The notes beneath the pieces are model-generated. The model was not told the DNA's origin, did no database searches, and was given only the letters and a program-made list of their open reading frames with translations. A stretch of 14,274 nt of DNA from JACMME01 sp051005015 (GTDB lineage Bacteria; Gemmatimonadota; Gemmatimonadetes; Gemmatimonadales; Gemmatimonadaceae), in contig JBPCJT010000235.1 of NCBI GenBank assembly GCA_051005015.1, positions 1 to 14,274 of the forward strand, read 5' to 3'. Positions 7,307 to 13,904 of the stretch are shown here, piece after piece (position 1 is the first letter of the stretch; each line of letters starts with the position of its first letter). Made by a program: the position numbers and the translations under genes.

Positions 7307-8182
7307 TTGACGCTTAAACGCCTGATTTATTCCGCTGACGGCACTCTACTGGCACCTCTGCGGATCGGCGGCTTTTTGCTCGTTACCGTCGCCACGGTTG
7401 CCGTGCTCGCACGTATTGCGGATGCGTTGCTTGTTTCCAGGGTAACGGGACCGCTGGTGTGGTCGTGGGTAATATTGATCGCACTCTTTGTCGCGCACGC
7501 GGTGATGCTGCGGCTGGTAGAGAAGCGCCACTGGTCCTCAGCCGGCCTCGGGCGCAATGATGCTCGTGCGGCGCCCCTCATCAAGGGTGCCCTCCTCGGG
7601 GCGCTCGCGATTGGAGTTCCATCGGTTATCCTGCTCAGCGCAGGATGGCTGCAGCCGATGGAAGCACCGGGCTCGGCGGCGGACTGGTGGCGTTTTGCGG
7701 CGTGGATGGTGGTGTTTCTGGCTCCCGGCGCCCTCTGGGAGGAGCTCGCGTTTCGCGGTTACATTTTCAACGTCTTGCGCCGCGAGCTCGGTGCTTCGGC
7801 TGCGCTCGGAAGCACCAGTATTCTGTTTGGAATCATCCATTGGAACAATCCCGGAGCTGGCTTGCGGCCGCTCGTGCTCGTGTCGCTTGCGGGAGTATTT
7901 CTGGGTGCGGTCGTCCTCGCCACGCAAAGTGTGTATGCGGCGTGGACCGCTCACTTCGCCTGGAACTGGGTAATGGCGGCGCTGTTGCACGCCGATGTCA
8001 GCGGCTTTCTCCCATCGGTTCCCCCGGAATACAGGGTGATGGATTCAGGACCGGATTGGTTGACCGGAGGAGCGTGGGGTCCCGAAGGTGGCGCGGCGGC
8101 GGGTGCCGGCATTGTGGCGGGACTCGGCTTTCTCTACGCGCGGTCCAGGCGCCCGGCCGAGCGAGGAGAATCGGGGGCATGA
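7307..8182 (+). CDS. CPBP-family intramembrane metalloprotease
   Basis: Polytopic inner-membrane protein of 291 residues with about seven or eight hydrophobic segments (for example 17-43, 50-70, 91-113, 129-145, 186-206, 212-228 and a last helix near 263-280). It carries the CPBP (CAAX protease / bacteriocin-processing, Abi) signature: E145-E146 with R150 in WEELAFRGYIF, H178 in FGIIHWNNP, and H216/N220 in AHFAWNW. All expected glutamate and histidine metal or catalytic positions are present. I take the TTG at 7307 as start because no ATG or GTG precedes the first hydrophobic segment in frame; the N-terminal MTLKRLIYSADGTL is plausible. The substrate cannot be read from sequence. The gene sits inside the acyl-CoA enzyme block and its stop codon overlaps the next gene's start (ATGA, 8179-8182). 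No bacteriocin gene is nearby, so an immunity role has no local support. Confidence 0.88.
   Translation: MTLKRLIYSADGTLLAPLRIGGFLLVTVATVAVLARIADALLVSRVTGPLVWSWVILIALFVAHAVMLRLVEKRHWSSAGLGRNDARAAPLIKGALLGALAIGVPSVILLSAGWLQPMEAPGSAADWWRFAAWMVVFLAPGALWEELAFRGYIFNVLRRELGASAALGSTSILFGIIHWNNPGAGLRPLVLVSLAGVFLGAVVLATQSVYAAWTAHFAWNWVMAALLHADVSGFLPSVPPEYRVMDSGPDWLTGGAWGPEGGAAAGAGIVAGLGFLYARSRRPAERGESGA
8163..8168 (+). promoter_or_regulatory. Ribosome binding site deciding the start of hbd
   Basis: GAGGAG lies 10 nt upstream of the ATG at 8179, inside the end of the CPBP gene. It fixes the dehydrogenase start at 8179, even though the reading frame stays open upstream to about 7645. The upstream part overlaps the protease gene and shows no dehydrogenase homology. 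Confidence 0.75.
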
Positions 8183-9024
8183 GCGACCGCGTCGCGGTGA
8201 TTGGGGCGGGCCAGATGGGAAGCGGAATCGCTCATGTTTTTGTCCAGTACGGTTTTCCAGTGGTTCTGATCGATGTTTCACGCGAAGCTCTCTCCAGGGC
8301 ACGCGCGACTATCGAAAGGAATCTGGCGCGGCAGGTTCACAAAGGCACCGTAGAATCAGCTGTTCGTGATGCGTCGCTCACTCGCCTCTCGGAGAGCAGC
8401 GAGCTGGAGGCGGTCACCAAATGCGATATTGTAGTCGAAGCCGCCACGGAAAACGCCGATCTGAAATTCCGTCTGTTTGGTGATCTCGACCGGCTGGCAC
8501 CTCCGGGCGCTATCCTCGCATCCAATACCAGCTCCATTTCCATCACCGAGATTGCCGCGCGAACCAAGCGCCCGGAACAGGTGATCGGGATGCACTTCAT
8601 GAATCCCGTGCCGGTCATGCGGCTGGTGGAGATAATTCGCGGGCTCGCCACATCCGATGCCACGACGGCTCGGACGGTTGCGTTGAGCACGCGGCTCGGC
8701 AAGACACCCGTCGAGGTAAACGATTTTCCAGGCTTCGTGTCCAACCGCGTACTCATGCCGATGATAAACGAGGCCGTGTATTGCGTCATGGAGGGAGTTG
8801 GCACACCCGAAGCGATCGACACGGTCATGAAGCTTGGCATGAATCATCCGATGGGTCCGCTTGCGCTCGCGGACCTCATAGGCCTGGACACCTGCGTAGC
8901 CATACTGGACGTGCTCCAACGCGGACTCGGCGACCCCAAGTACCGACCGTGTCCGCTACTCAAGAAATACGTTGCCGCCGGCTGGCTGGGACGGAAGTCA
9001 GGGCGCGGATTTTATGCGTATTAA
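8179..9024 (+). CDS. hbd: 3-hydroxybutyryl-CoA (3-hydroxyacyl-CoA) dehydrogenase
   Basis: NAD(P)-dependent, cytoplasmic enzyme interconverting 3-hydroxyacyl-CoA and 3-oxoacyl-CoA. Its 281 residues match the stand-alone Hbd/PaaH type, with no crotonase fusion. The Rossmann motif VAVIGAGQMGSGIA (G9-x-G11-x-x-G14) starts the protein and D32 ends the second strand, consistent with NAD(H) preference. The catalytic histidine H139 is in GMHFMNPVP, with E151 in RLVEII as its partner and N189 in PGFVSNR. The C-terminal domain has NHPMGPLALADLIGLD and ends GRKSGRGFYAY, the usual terminus. It overlaps the CPBP gene by ATGA and is followed 27 nt later by acyl-CoA dehydrogenase. Together with the thiolase this is a typical short-chain fatty-acid or butyryl-CoA set. 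Confidence 0.95.
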   Translation: MSDRVAVIGAGQMGSGIAHVFVQYGFPVVLIDVSREALSRARATIERNLARQVHKGTVESAVRDASLTRLSESSELEAVTKCDIVVEAATENADLKFRLFGDLDRLAPPGAILASNTSSISITEIAARTKRPEQVIGMHFMNPVPVMRLVEIIRGLATSDATTARTVALSTRLGKTPVEVNDFPGFVSNRVLMPMINEAVYCVMEGVGTPEAIDTVMKLGMNHPMGPLALADLIGLDTCVAILDVLQRGLGDPKYRPCPLLKKYVAAGWLGRKSGRGFYAY

Positions 9025-9051
9025 CGTGTTCGGGATTCGCCCTCGCTCGTG

Positions 9052-10215
9052 ATGTCCCTTATTCCCCTTACAGAAGAACAGCGTGAGATACAGCGCCTTG
9101 CCAGGGAATTCGCGCTTGCCGAAATAGTCCCGCACGCGGCCGCATGGGACCGTGACGCTCATTTCGACAGGTCGGTCATTGCGCGCCTGGGCGAGCTCGG
9201 ATTCCTCGGCATGATGATACCCGAGCGGTATGATGGGCTCGGGCTGGACACGTGGACATATCTCACCGCCATCGAGGAGATCGCGGCCGCGGACGCCTCC
9301 ATCGCTCTGGCCATGAGTGTGCACAATTCGCTTCCCACGCAGATGCTGTTGCGCTGGGGAAGTGAAGCTCAGAAGGAGCGATACTTACGGCCAATGGCGC
9401 GGGGCGAGATGCTGGGCGCATTTGCGCTGTCGGAGGCGGATGCGGGTTCCGATGCGTCAGCGCTTACGGCGCAGGCCCAACGCGACGGAAACGGCTGGAT
9501 GCTTCGCGGCACGAAGGCGTGGGTGACGAATGGCAACACGGCCGACGTTGTGCTCGCGATGGCGCGGACCGACTCACCCGGCCACCGGCGGGGCGCACGT
9601 GGCATCAGCGCTTTTGTGCTCACGCCAGATATGCCCGGCTTCAAGGTTGGCAAGAAGGAAGACAAGATGGGGCTTCGCGCGTCGCCCACGACGCAGATCA
9701 TCTTCGATGATCTGCGCGTTCCCGCCGATGCTTTGCTTGGGGAACAGGGTATGGGCTTCGTCTACGCAATGCAGTCGCTGGAGAACGGACGGCTGGGAAT
9801 TGCCGCTCAGGCGATAGGGATCGCACGCGCCGCTCTGGATCATTCGCTTCAGTACGCCCAGGAGCGCAAGCAGTTCGGCAAGAAGCTCAAGGAGTTCGGG
9901 GCCATTCAATTCAAGCTGGCCGACATGGCGCTGCGCGTCGTCGCGTCGCGAACGCTGCTGCACGCGGTTGCTTCGTCCAAGGATCGCGGTGATGCGGTTA
10001 CTCTCTATAGCTCGATGGCCAAGCTCATGGCGAGTGAAACGGCGATGTGGGTCACCACTCAGGCAATTCAGATTTTTGGCGGTTATGGTTACATGTCGGA
10101 GTATCCCGTCGAGCGTCTCTTTCGCGATGCCAAGGTAACCGAGATTTACGAAGGCACGTCCGAAATTCAGCGCCTTGTCATAGCGAGGGAGCTTTACTCG
10201 GCCCATGATCACTAA
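9052..10215 (+). CDS. Acyl-CoA dehydrogenase (short-chain/butyryl-CoA type)
   Basis: FAD-dependent alpha,beta-dehydrogenation of acyl-CoA, passing electrons to ETF. 387 residues from the ATG at 9052; the GTG directly before it (9049) would add one residue. Family landmarks in order (numbered from the GTG): N-terminal helical domain, GAFALSEADAGSDASAL (124-140), WVTNG (158-162), ERKQFGKKLKEFGAIQFKLADM (272-293), QIFGGYGYMSEYPVERLFRDAK (341-362) and IYEGTSEIQRLVIAR, with the catalytic base expected at E368. The start GTGATG has no strong Shine-Dalgarno sequence. No etfA/etfB or enoyl-CoA hydratase accompanies it here. Its neighbour downstream is a branched-chain amino acid dehydrogenase, so isovaleryl- or isobutyryl-CoA are alternative substrates to butyryl-CoA; sequence alone does not decide. 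Confidence 0.94.
   Translation: MSLIPLTEEQREIQRLAREFALAEIVPHAAAWDRDAHFDRSVIARLGELGFLGMMIPERYDGLGLDTWTYLTAIEEIAAADASIALAMSVHNSLPTQMLLRWGSEAQKERYLRPMARGEMLGAFALSEADAGSDASALTAQAQRDGNGWMLRGTKAWVTNGNTADVVLAMARTDSPGHRRGARGISAFVLTPDMPGFKVGKKEDKMGLRASPTTQIIFDDLRVPADALLGEQGMGFVYAMQSLENGRLGIAAQAIGIARAALDHSLQYAQERKQFGKKLKEFGAIQFKLADMALRVVASRTLLHAVASSKDRGDAVTLYSSMAKLMASETAMWVTTQAIQIFGGYGYMSEYPVERLFRDAKVTEIYEGTSEIQRLVIARELYSAHDH
9692..9716 (+). repeat. Perfect 11-bp inverted repeat inside acyl-CoA dehydrogenase gene
   Basis: CGCAGATCATC (9692-9702) and GATGATCTGCG (9706-9716) are exact inverses around a TTC loop. The codons read T-Q-I-I-F-D-D-L-R. Since ATC and GAT are mutual reverse complements, an I-I-F-D-D run encourages such a palindrome, so chance is possible. 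A strong mRNA hairpin is still expected. Confidence 0.5.
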
Positions 10216-10322
10216 ATCATCCGCATGCTCCCAAGCCCCAATGCGCAAGCCGCAACGCCACATAAACTTGAACCGGTAAGGTTCGAGTAACATCTGAATC
10301 TCCCAATACCACTGCGCACTCA
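10216..10322. other. Intergenic gap with hairpin (10267-10287) before ldh
   Basis: This 107-nt gap separates the acyl-CoA block from ldh. It holds an 8-bp stem, CTTGAACC (10267-10274) with GGTTCGAG (10280-10287), and loop GGTAA; all pairs are Watson-Crick except one G-T. No T run follows, so a standard intrinsic terminator is not supported. A second, weaker pair is CGCAT/ATGCG (10222-10226, 10241-10245). No clear promoter or Shine-Dalgarno sequence for ldh is visible. Confidence 0.35.
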
Positions 10323-11396
10323 ATGAACATCTTCGATACTATCAGCGGAATGGGGCACGAACAGCTTGTCTTCTGCCACGATCCCATCTCCGACTACCGC
10401 GGCATTATCGCCGTCCACAGCACCGTTCTGGGACCGGCCCTGGGTGGCACACGATTCTGGCAATATGAGTCGGACGAGGCCGCGATAACCGATGTGCTCA
10501 GACTGTCGCGTGGCATGACATACAAGAACGCCGTCGCGGGTCTCAACCTCGGTGGTGGCAAGTCGGTTATCCTGGGAGACAACAGGACGACGGACCGCGA
10601 AATGATCTTTCGCGCGCACGGACGATTCGTCGAGAGTCTCGGCGGCCGGTACGTAACCGCGGAGGACGTCGGGACCAGCACGATGGACATGGATTATGTG
10701 CATATGGAGACCGATTACGTCGCCGGTCTCGCGGGCCGCTCGGGCGACCCCAGTCCGGTCACGGCGCACGGCGTTTTCCGCGCCATTGAGGCGAGCGCGA
10801 AGTATCGCTGGGGGTCTGAAGATCTCGCTGACAAGACGATAGCGATTCAGGGGTGCGGCAATGTGGGCTTCTATCTCGCGAAGGAGCTGCACGCCGCGGG
10901 CGCGCGGCTGATTGTGTCGGACATCGATGCCGAGCGCGTGCGGAGCGTGGTGGACGCCTGCGACGCGAAAGCTGTGGGTGAAGATGAGATCTTTGGCGTT
11001 ACGGCGGACATCTTCGCGCCCTGTGCGCTCGGCGGTATCATCAACGATGAGACCATTCCAAGGCTCAAGGTGGAGATTGTCGCCGGCGGCGCGAACAATC
11101 AGCTCCTGGAGGAACGCCACGGCGTCGAGCTCGAGAAGCGGGACATTGTCTATGCTCCCGACTACGTTGCCAATTCGGGAGGGGTCATCAACGTCTATAG
11201 CGAGCTGGCAGGCTGGGACTCGACTCGCTCCTTACGCAAGGCTGATGAGATTTACCACACCATTCTCGGCGTATTCGAGATCGCCAGGGCCGACAAGATT
11301 CCGACATACGAGGCTGCCGACCGTCTAGCCGAGCGTCGCCTGCGCACCGTGGGATCGCTGATGAGGACCTGGCCGAGCTGGCCGAACAAGGAGTAA
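10323..11396 (+). CDS. ldh: Leucine (branched-chain amino acid) dehydrogenase
   Basis: NAD-dependent oxidative deamination of leucine, valine or isoleucine to 2-oxo acids, of the Glu/Leu/Phe/Val dehydrogenase family. Its 357 residues are close to the Bacillus leucine dehydrogenase length. The motif GPALGGTRFW precedes K68 (GMTYKNA) and K80 (LGGGKSVI), the two conserved lysines at their usual numbers. TAEDVGT (112-118) holds the catalytic aspartate D115. The nucleotide-binding fold starts at IAIQGCGNVGFYLAKEL (174-190), with the acidic VSDID at the end of the second strand. Pocket residues L40, A113 and V291 agree with the leucine type as I remember it, so leucine or valine is more likely than phenylalanine. 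The last part, ANSGGVINV, is also typical. It is separated from acyl-CoA dehydrogenase by 107 nt and followed by rpiB after 35 nt. Some genomes call this gene bcd. Confidence 0.92.
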   Translation: MNIFDTISGMGHEQLVFCHDPISDYRGIIAVHSTVLGPALGGTRFWQYESDEAAITDVLRLSRGMTYKNAVAGLNLGGGKSVILGDNRTTDREMIFRAHGRFVESLGGRYVTAEDVGTSTMDMDYVHMETDYVAGLAGRSGDPSPVTAHGVFRAIEASAKYRWGSEDLADKTIAIQGCGNVGFYLAKELHAAGARLIVSDIDAERVRSVVDACDAKAVGEDEIFGVTADIFAPCALGGIINDETIPRLKVEIVAGGANNQLLEERHGVELEKRDIVYAPDYVANSGGVINVYSELAGWDSTRSLRKADEIYHTILGVFEIARADKIPTYEAADRLAERRLRTVGSLMRTWPSWPNKE

Positions 11397-11397
11397 C

Positions 11398-11418
11398 AGT
11401 GAACAGTCAACAGTGAAC
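11398..11418 (+). repeat. Three tandem heptamers AGTGAAC/AGTCAAC/AGTGAAC
   Basis: Directly after the ldh stop codon (TAA 11394-11396), three 7-nt units lie head to tail: AGTGAAC, AGTCAAC, AGTGAAC. They are bracketed by GTAAC (11393-11397) and its inverse GTTAC (11422-11426). The last of these lies within the small palindrome CTCG-TTA-CGAG (11419-11429). The composition is AT-richer than the flanking genes. It occupies most of the 35-nt ldh-rpiB gap. Confidence 0.6.
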
Positions 11419-11431
11419 CTCGTTACGAGCC

Positions 11432-11887
11432 ATGAATCCCAAGGAACGCATACCCATCGCCGCCGATCACGCCGGCTTCGAGATGAAAGAAAAGCTGCAG
11501 CGCGTGCTGCAGGAGTTGGGCTACGAAGTGGAGGATCTGGGTACCGATTCTCCTGATTCCAGCGACTACCCCGACTTCGCGCACCCGCTCGCGCAGGAAG
11601 TATCGAATGGCACCGCGAAGCGGGGTGTGTTGCTCTGCGGCACGGGCCTCGGCATGTCCTACGTCGCCAACAGGTATCCTGGTGTGCGAGCAGCCGTGGT
11701 ATGGTCGCGCGACGTAGCCGAGCTGTCGCGCAGGCATAATGACGCGAACGTATTGGTGCTTCCTTCCCGCTGTATTTCGGATGACGAGAGTGTGGCAATT
11801 CTGAAAACCTGGCTGGATACGCCGTTCGAGGGCGGTCGGCACGAGCGCAGGGTTGTCAAGATCGAGCGCGACACGGGGACGCCATGA
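11432..11887 (+). CDS. rpiB: Ribose-5-phosphate isomerase B
   Basis: Interconverts ribose 5-phosphate and ribulose 5-phosphate in the non-oxidative pentose phosphate pathway; cytoplasmic, RpiB/LacAB fold, 151 residues (normal length). IAADHAGFEMK at the N terminus gives D12 and H13. The catalytic cysteine C69 is in LLCGTGLGMSYVANR, the phosphate-binding and active-site loop. H102 lies in SRRHNDANVLVLPSR, matching the family's REHNDAN motif. A phosphorylated-allose isomerase (AlsB-like) role cannot be fully excluded, but RpiB is standard. The start ATG follows the heptamer repeats and has no strong Shine-Dalgarno sequence. The stop overlaps the glyA start (ATGA, 11884-11887), so the two are translationally coupled; rpiB-glyA adjacency is seen in other bacteria. 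Confidence 0.95.
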   Translation: MNPKERIPIAADHAGFEMKEKLQRVLQELGYEVEDLGTDSPDSSDYPDFAHPLAQEVSNGTAKRGVLLCGTGLGMSYVANRYPGVRAAVVWSRDVAELSRRHNDANVLVLPSRCISDDESVAILKTWLDTPFEGGRHERRVVKIERDTGTP

Positions 11888-13179
11888 GACTGGACGACTT
11901 CGGTTACCGCGCGCCGAGCGCTGATCTGCGCCACGTGGATTCGGCGATCGCCGACGTACTCGCAAGGGAGATCAGGCGTCAGGCGGAAGGGCTCGAGCTC
12001 ATCGCGAGTGAAAACTTCGTCTCGCCGGCGGTACTCGACGCCATGGGCTCCGCCCTTACGAACAAGTACGCCGAAGGCTATCCCGGCAAGCGGTATTACG
12101 GAGGGTGCGAGGTGGTCGACATCGCCGAGCAGCTGGGGATTGACCGGGCCAAGTCGCTGTTCGCCGCCGAGCACGCCAACGTGCAACCGCATTCGGGCGC
12201 GCAGGCGAACATGGCGGTGTATTTCGCGCTCCTGGAAATGGGCGCCACGATTCTGGGAATGAATTTGTCCCACGGGGGACACCTGACGCACGGCTCGCCA
12301 GTCAATTTTTCGGGCCGGTTCTACAAGGTAATTCCCTACGGAGTTCGGGACGACACCGGCCGAATCGACTACGACGTACTGCGGGAGCTCGCGCTAAAGC
12401 ACCGGCCCGCGATGATCATCGCCGGAGCCAGCGCGTACTCGCGTATAATCGACTTCGCCGTGTTCGGTGAGATTGCCCGGGAAGTGGACGCGCGCCTCGT
12501 GGTAGACATGGCCCACATAGCGGGGCTCGTGGCTGGTGGAGCGCATCCGTCTCCTGTTCCCCACGCCGACGTCGTTACAACCACCACGCACAAGACTCTT
12601 CGGGGCCCGCGCGGCGGGCTCATTCTATCCCGGGCGGAGCACGCGGCGGCAATCAACAAGCAGGTCTTTCCCGGTATTCAGGGCGGTCCGCTGATGCACG
12701 TGATTGCCGCCAAGGCTGTGGCGCTGCGAGAGGCCTCACTGCCCGGTTTTACCGACTACGCCCATCAGGTCGTGGCCAATGCCCAGGCGCTCGCGGCATC
12801 CCTCATGGAGCGCGGTTTCAGAATTGTCTCGAACGGCACTGACAATCATCTCATGCTCGTGGATCTCAGAAACCGCGGGATCACGGGCAAGGATGCCGAG
12901 CGCGCGCTCGGAGCCGCCGGCATAACCGTCAACAAGAACACGGTGCCGGGTGAGACGCAGTCGCCATTCGTTACAAGCGGGGTTCGAATCGGCACGGCTG
13001 CTCTCACCACGCGCGGTATGCGCGAGCCCGAGATGGTGCGCATTGCCGTTCTGATCGATCGGGCGATCGCCGGCGCGGGCGACGAATCCGAAGCGGCCCG
13101 CATCGTGGGTGAGGTTCGAGAGCTCGCATCGGCGTACCCGCTTCACGCCGGTGCGGAGGAGCCCGTTGCTCGGTTGTGA
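11884..13179 (+). CDS. glyA: Serine hydroxymethyltransferase
   Basis: PLP enzyme converting serine and tetrahydrofolate to glycine and 5,10-methylene-tetrahydrofolate, the main one-carbon source; cytoplasmic, active as a dimer. 431 residues. Landmarks: LELIASENFVSPAV (38-50), the tyrosines in GKRYYGGCE (69-76), HSGAQAN (103-109), D208 and H211 in VVDMAHIAGLVA (PLP ring contacts), the Schiff-base lysine K237 in TTTTHKTLRGPRGG, FPGIQGGPLMHVIAAKAVA, and the C-terminal SGVRIGT with the substrate-carboxylate arginine. Numbering is about 8 higher than in E. coli because of a longer N terminus (MRLDDFGYRAPSADLRHVD). It is coupled to rpiB by a 4-nt overlap, and the two small genes that follow may be in the same transcript. 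Confidence 0.98.
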   Translation: MRLDDFGYRAPSADLRHVDSAIADVLAREIRRQAEGLELIASENFVSPAVLDAMGSALTNKYAEGYPGKRYYGGCEVVDIAEQLGIDRAKSLFAAEHANVQPHSGAQANMAVYFALLEMGATILGMNLSHGGHLTHGSPVNFSGRFYKVIPYGVRDDTGRIDYDVLRELALKHRPAMIIAGASAYSRIIDFAVFGEIAREVDARLVVDMAHIAGLVAGGAHPSPVPHADVVTTTTHKTLRGPRGGLILSRAEHAAAINKQVFPGIQGGPLMHVIAAKAVALREASLPGFTDYAHQVVANAQALAASLMERGFRIVSNGTDNHLMLVDLRNRGITGKDAERALGAAGITVNKNTVPGETQSPFVTSGVRIGTAALTTRGMREPEMVRIAVLIDRAIAGAGDESEAARIVGEVRELASAYPLHAGAEEPVARL

Positions 13180-13244
13180 AATTTGTCGCACATCGTCATC
13201 TTGCTGGCGTGAACGACGCGCTGTTGCTCGTATCCAACCTTCTG

Positions 13245-13250
13245 AGAGGA
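13245..13250 (+). promoter_or_regulatory. Ribosome binding site favouring the GTG start at 13260
   Basis: AGAGGA is placed 9 nt before GTG 13260. The longer alternative at GTG 13176 overlaps the glyA stop and has no such site, and its extra 28 residues do not resemble the family N terminus. The ATG at 13290 would remove the conserved FRDGIM segment. Confidence 0.6.
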
Positions 13251-13259
13251 CGCTGTGGC

Positions 13260-13646
13260 GTGACGCTGTTGACGTTTCGGGATGGCATCATGGATCGAAT
13301 TCGCGCTGTGGAGCCGCGCTTCCAGGAGCACGCATATCTATTCGTGCTCGCGGCGCTGGAGTTTTCACAGGCGCGCCTGCCTGAGCGGCGACATATCACT
13401 GGCCGCGAACTCGCCGCCGCCTGCCGCGATCTGGCGCTCGAGCGTTATGGCGTAATGTCCAGAATGGTTCTCGAGCACTGGGGAGTTCGCAGCACGAACG
13501 ATCTCGGCGACATTGTCTTTACTCTCGTCGAGCTCGGGCTCCTGATAAGCCAGCCGAACGATCGCCGTGAGGAGTTCAATGACGTCTTCGACTTCGACCG
13601 CGCGTTCGAACACGAGTACCCCTGGAGCGGGGTTCAGATCGCGTAA
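13260..13646 (+). CDS. Minf_1886-family protein of unknown function
   Basis: A 128-residue soluble protein from GTG 13260 (156 residues if GTG 13176 is used). I recognise the pattern of the Minf_1886 / Plancto_Ver_chp family: FRDGIMDRIRAVEPRFQEHAYLFVLAALEF, then RRHITGRELAAACRDLALERYG, then VLEHWGVRSTNDLGDIVFTLVELGLLISQPND and an acidic DVFDFDRAFEHEYPW end. The 'HWGV.ST.D.G.IVF.LVE.GL' block is the family's most constant part. No catalytic or metal site is apparent and the secondary structure looks mostly helical. No function is known to me. It starts 80 nt after glyA and is followed 60 nt later by a zinc-ribbon protein, so the three may share a transcript. The taxonomic spread of this family supports a Planctomycetes/Verrucomicrobia/Gemmatimonadota-type source. 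Confidence 0.82.
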   Translation: MTLLTFRDGIMDRIRAVEPRFQEHAYLFVLAALEFSQARLPERRHITGRELAAACRDLALERYGVMSRMVLEHWGVRSTNDLGDIVFTLVELGLLISQPNDRREEFNDVFDFDRAFEHEYPWSGVQIA

Positions 13647-13693
13647 GCAGGCGGTTGCGGGACCGAGCATGCCGCTGGGGGCGCACTGTGGGG

Positions 13694-13699
13694 AGGAGG
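13694..13699 (+). promoter_or_regulatory. Strong ribosome binding site of the zinc-ribbon gene
   Basis: AGGAGG lies 7 nt before the ATG at 13707, within a purine-only stretch 13691-13704. It is the strongest Shine-Dalgarno sequence in the window and supports this short gene being real and well translated. Confidence 0.75.
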
Positions 13700-13706
13700 A
13701 GAGGCG

Positions 13707-13904
13707 ATGGATGTGAATGAGTTGCCGCGCTGCATGAAGTGCAAGGGTGAGGGGACGCTGATACCTCTCAGCGACTACGGACGCGACGGAGCCCCCATCA
13801 CCTACAAAGCCTGGGTGTGCAGCAACCCCGATTGCGGATTCAACATCCGCATCGACAATGGCGAAATCAGCTTTGGGCGGGCGATCAGCCACTCGCACAA
13901 GTGA
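13707..13904 (+). CDS. Small zinc-ribbon protein, function unknown
   Basis: A 65-residue protein. Two cysteine knuckles, CMKC (C9, C12) and CSNPDC (C38, C43), are separated by 25 residues, which fits a single four-cysteine zinc ribbon. Between them are charged and polar residues (GEGTLIPLSDYGRDGAPITYKAW), and after them GFNIRIDNGEISFG, which could form the ribbon's last strands. There is no signal peptide or membrane segment, so it should be cytoplasmic. I do not recognise a named family. Zinc ribbons of this size bind nucleic acid or protein partners or act as accessory subunits, but nothing here tells which. The coding call rests on the ideal ribosome binding site, the paired cysteines and its place between two plus-strand genes. 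Confidence 0.75.
   Translation: MDVNELPRCMKCKGEGTLIPLSDYGRDGAPITYKAWVCSNPDCGFNIRIDNGEISFGRAISHSHK

Noticed and set aside
7645..8178. In-frame upstream extension of the hbd reading frame
   Set aside because: It overlaps the CPBP protease gene in another frame. The true start at 8179 has a good ribosome binding site and matches the family N terminus.
10280..10288. GGTTCGAGT resembling a tRNA T-arm
   Set aside because: No acceptor, D or anticodon stem can be built around it; it is one arm of a simple hairpin.
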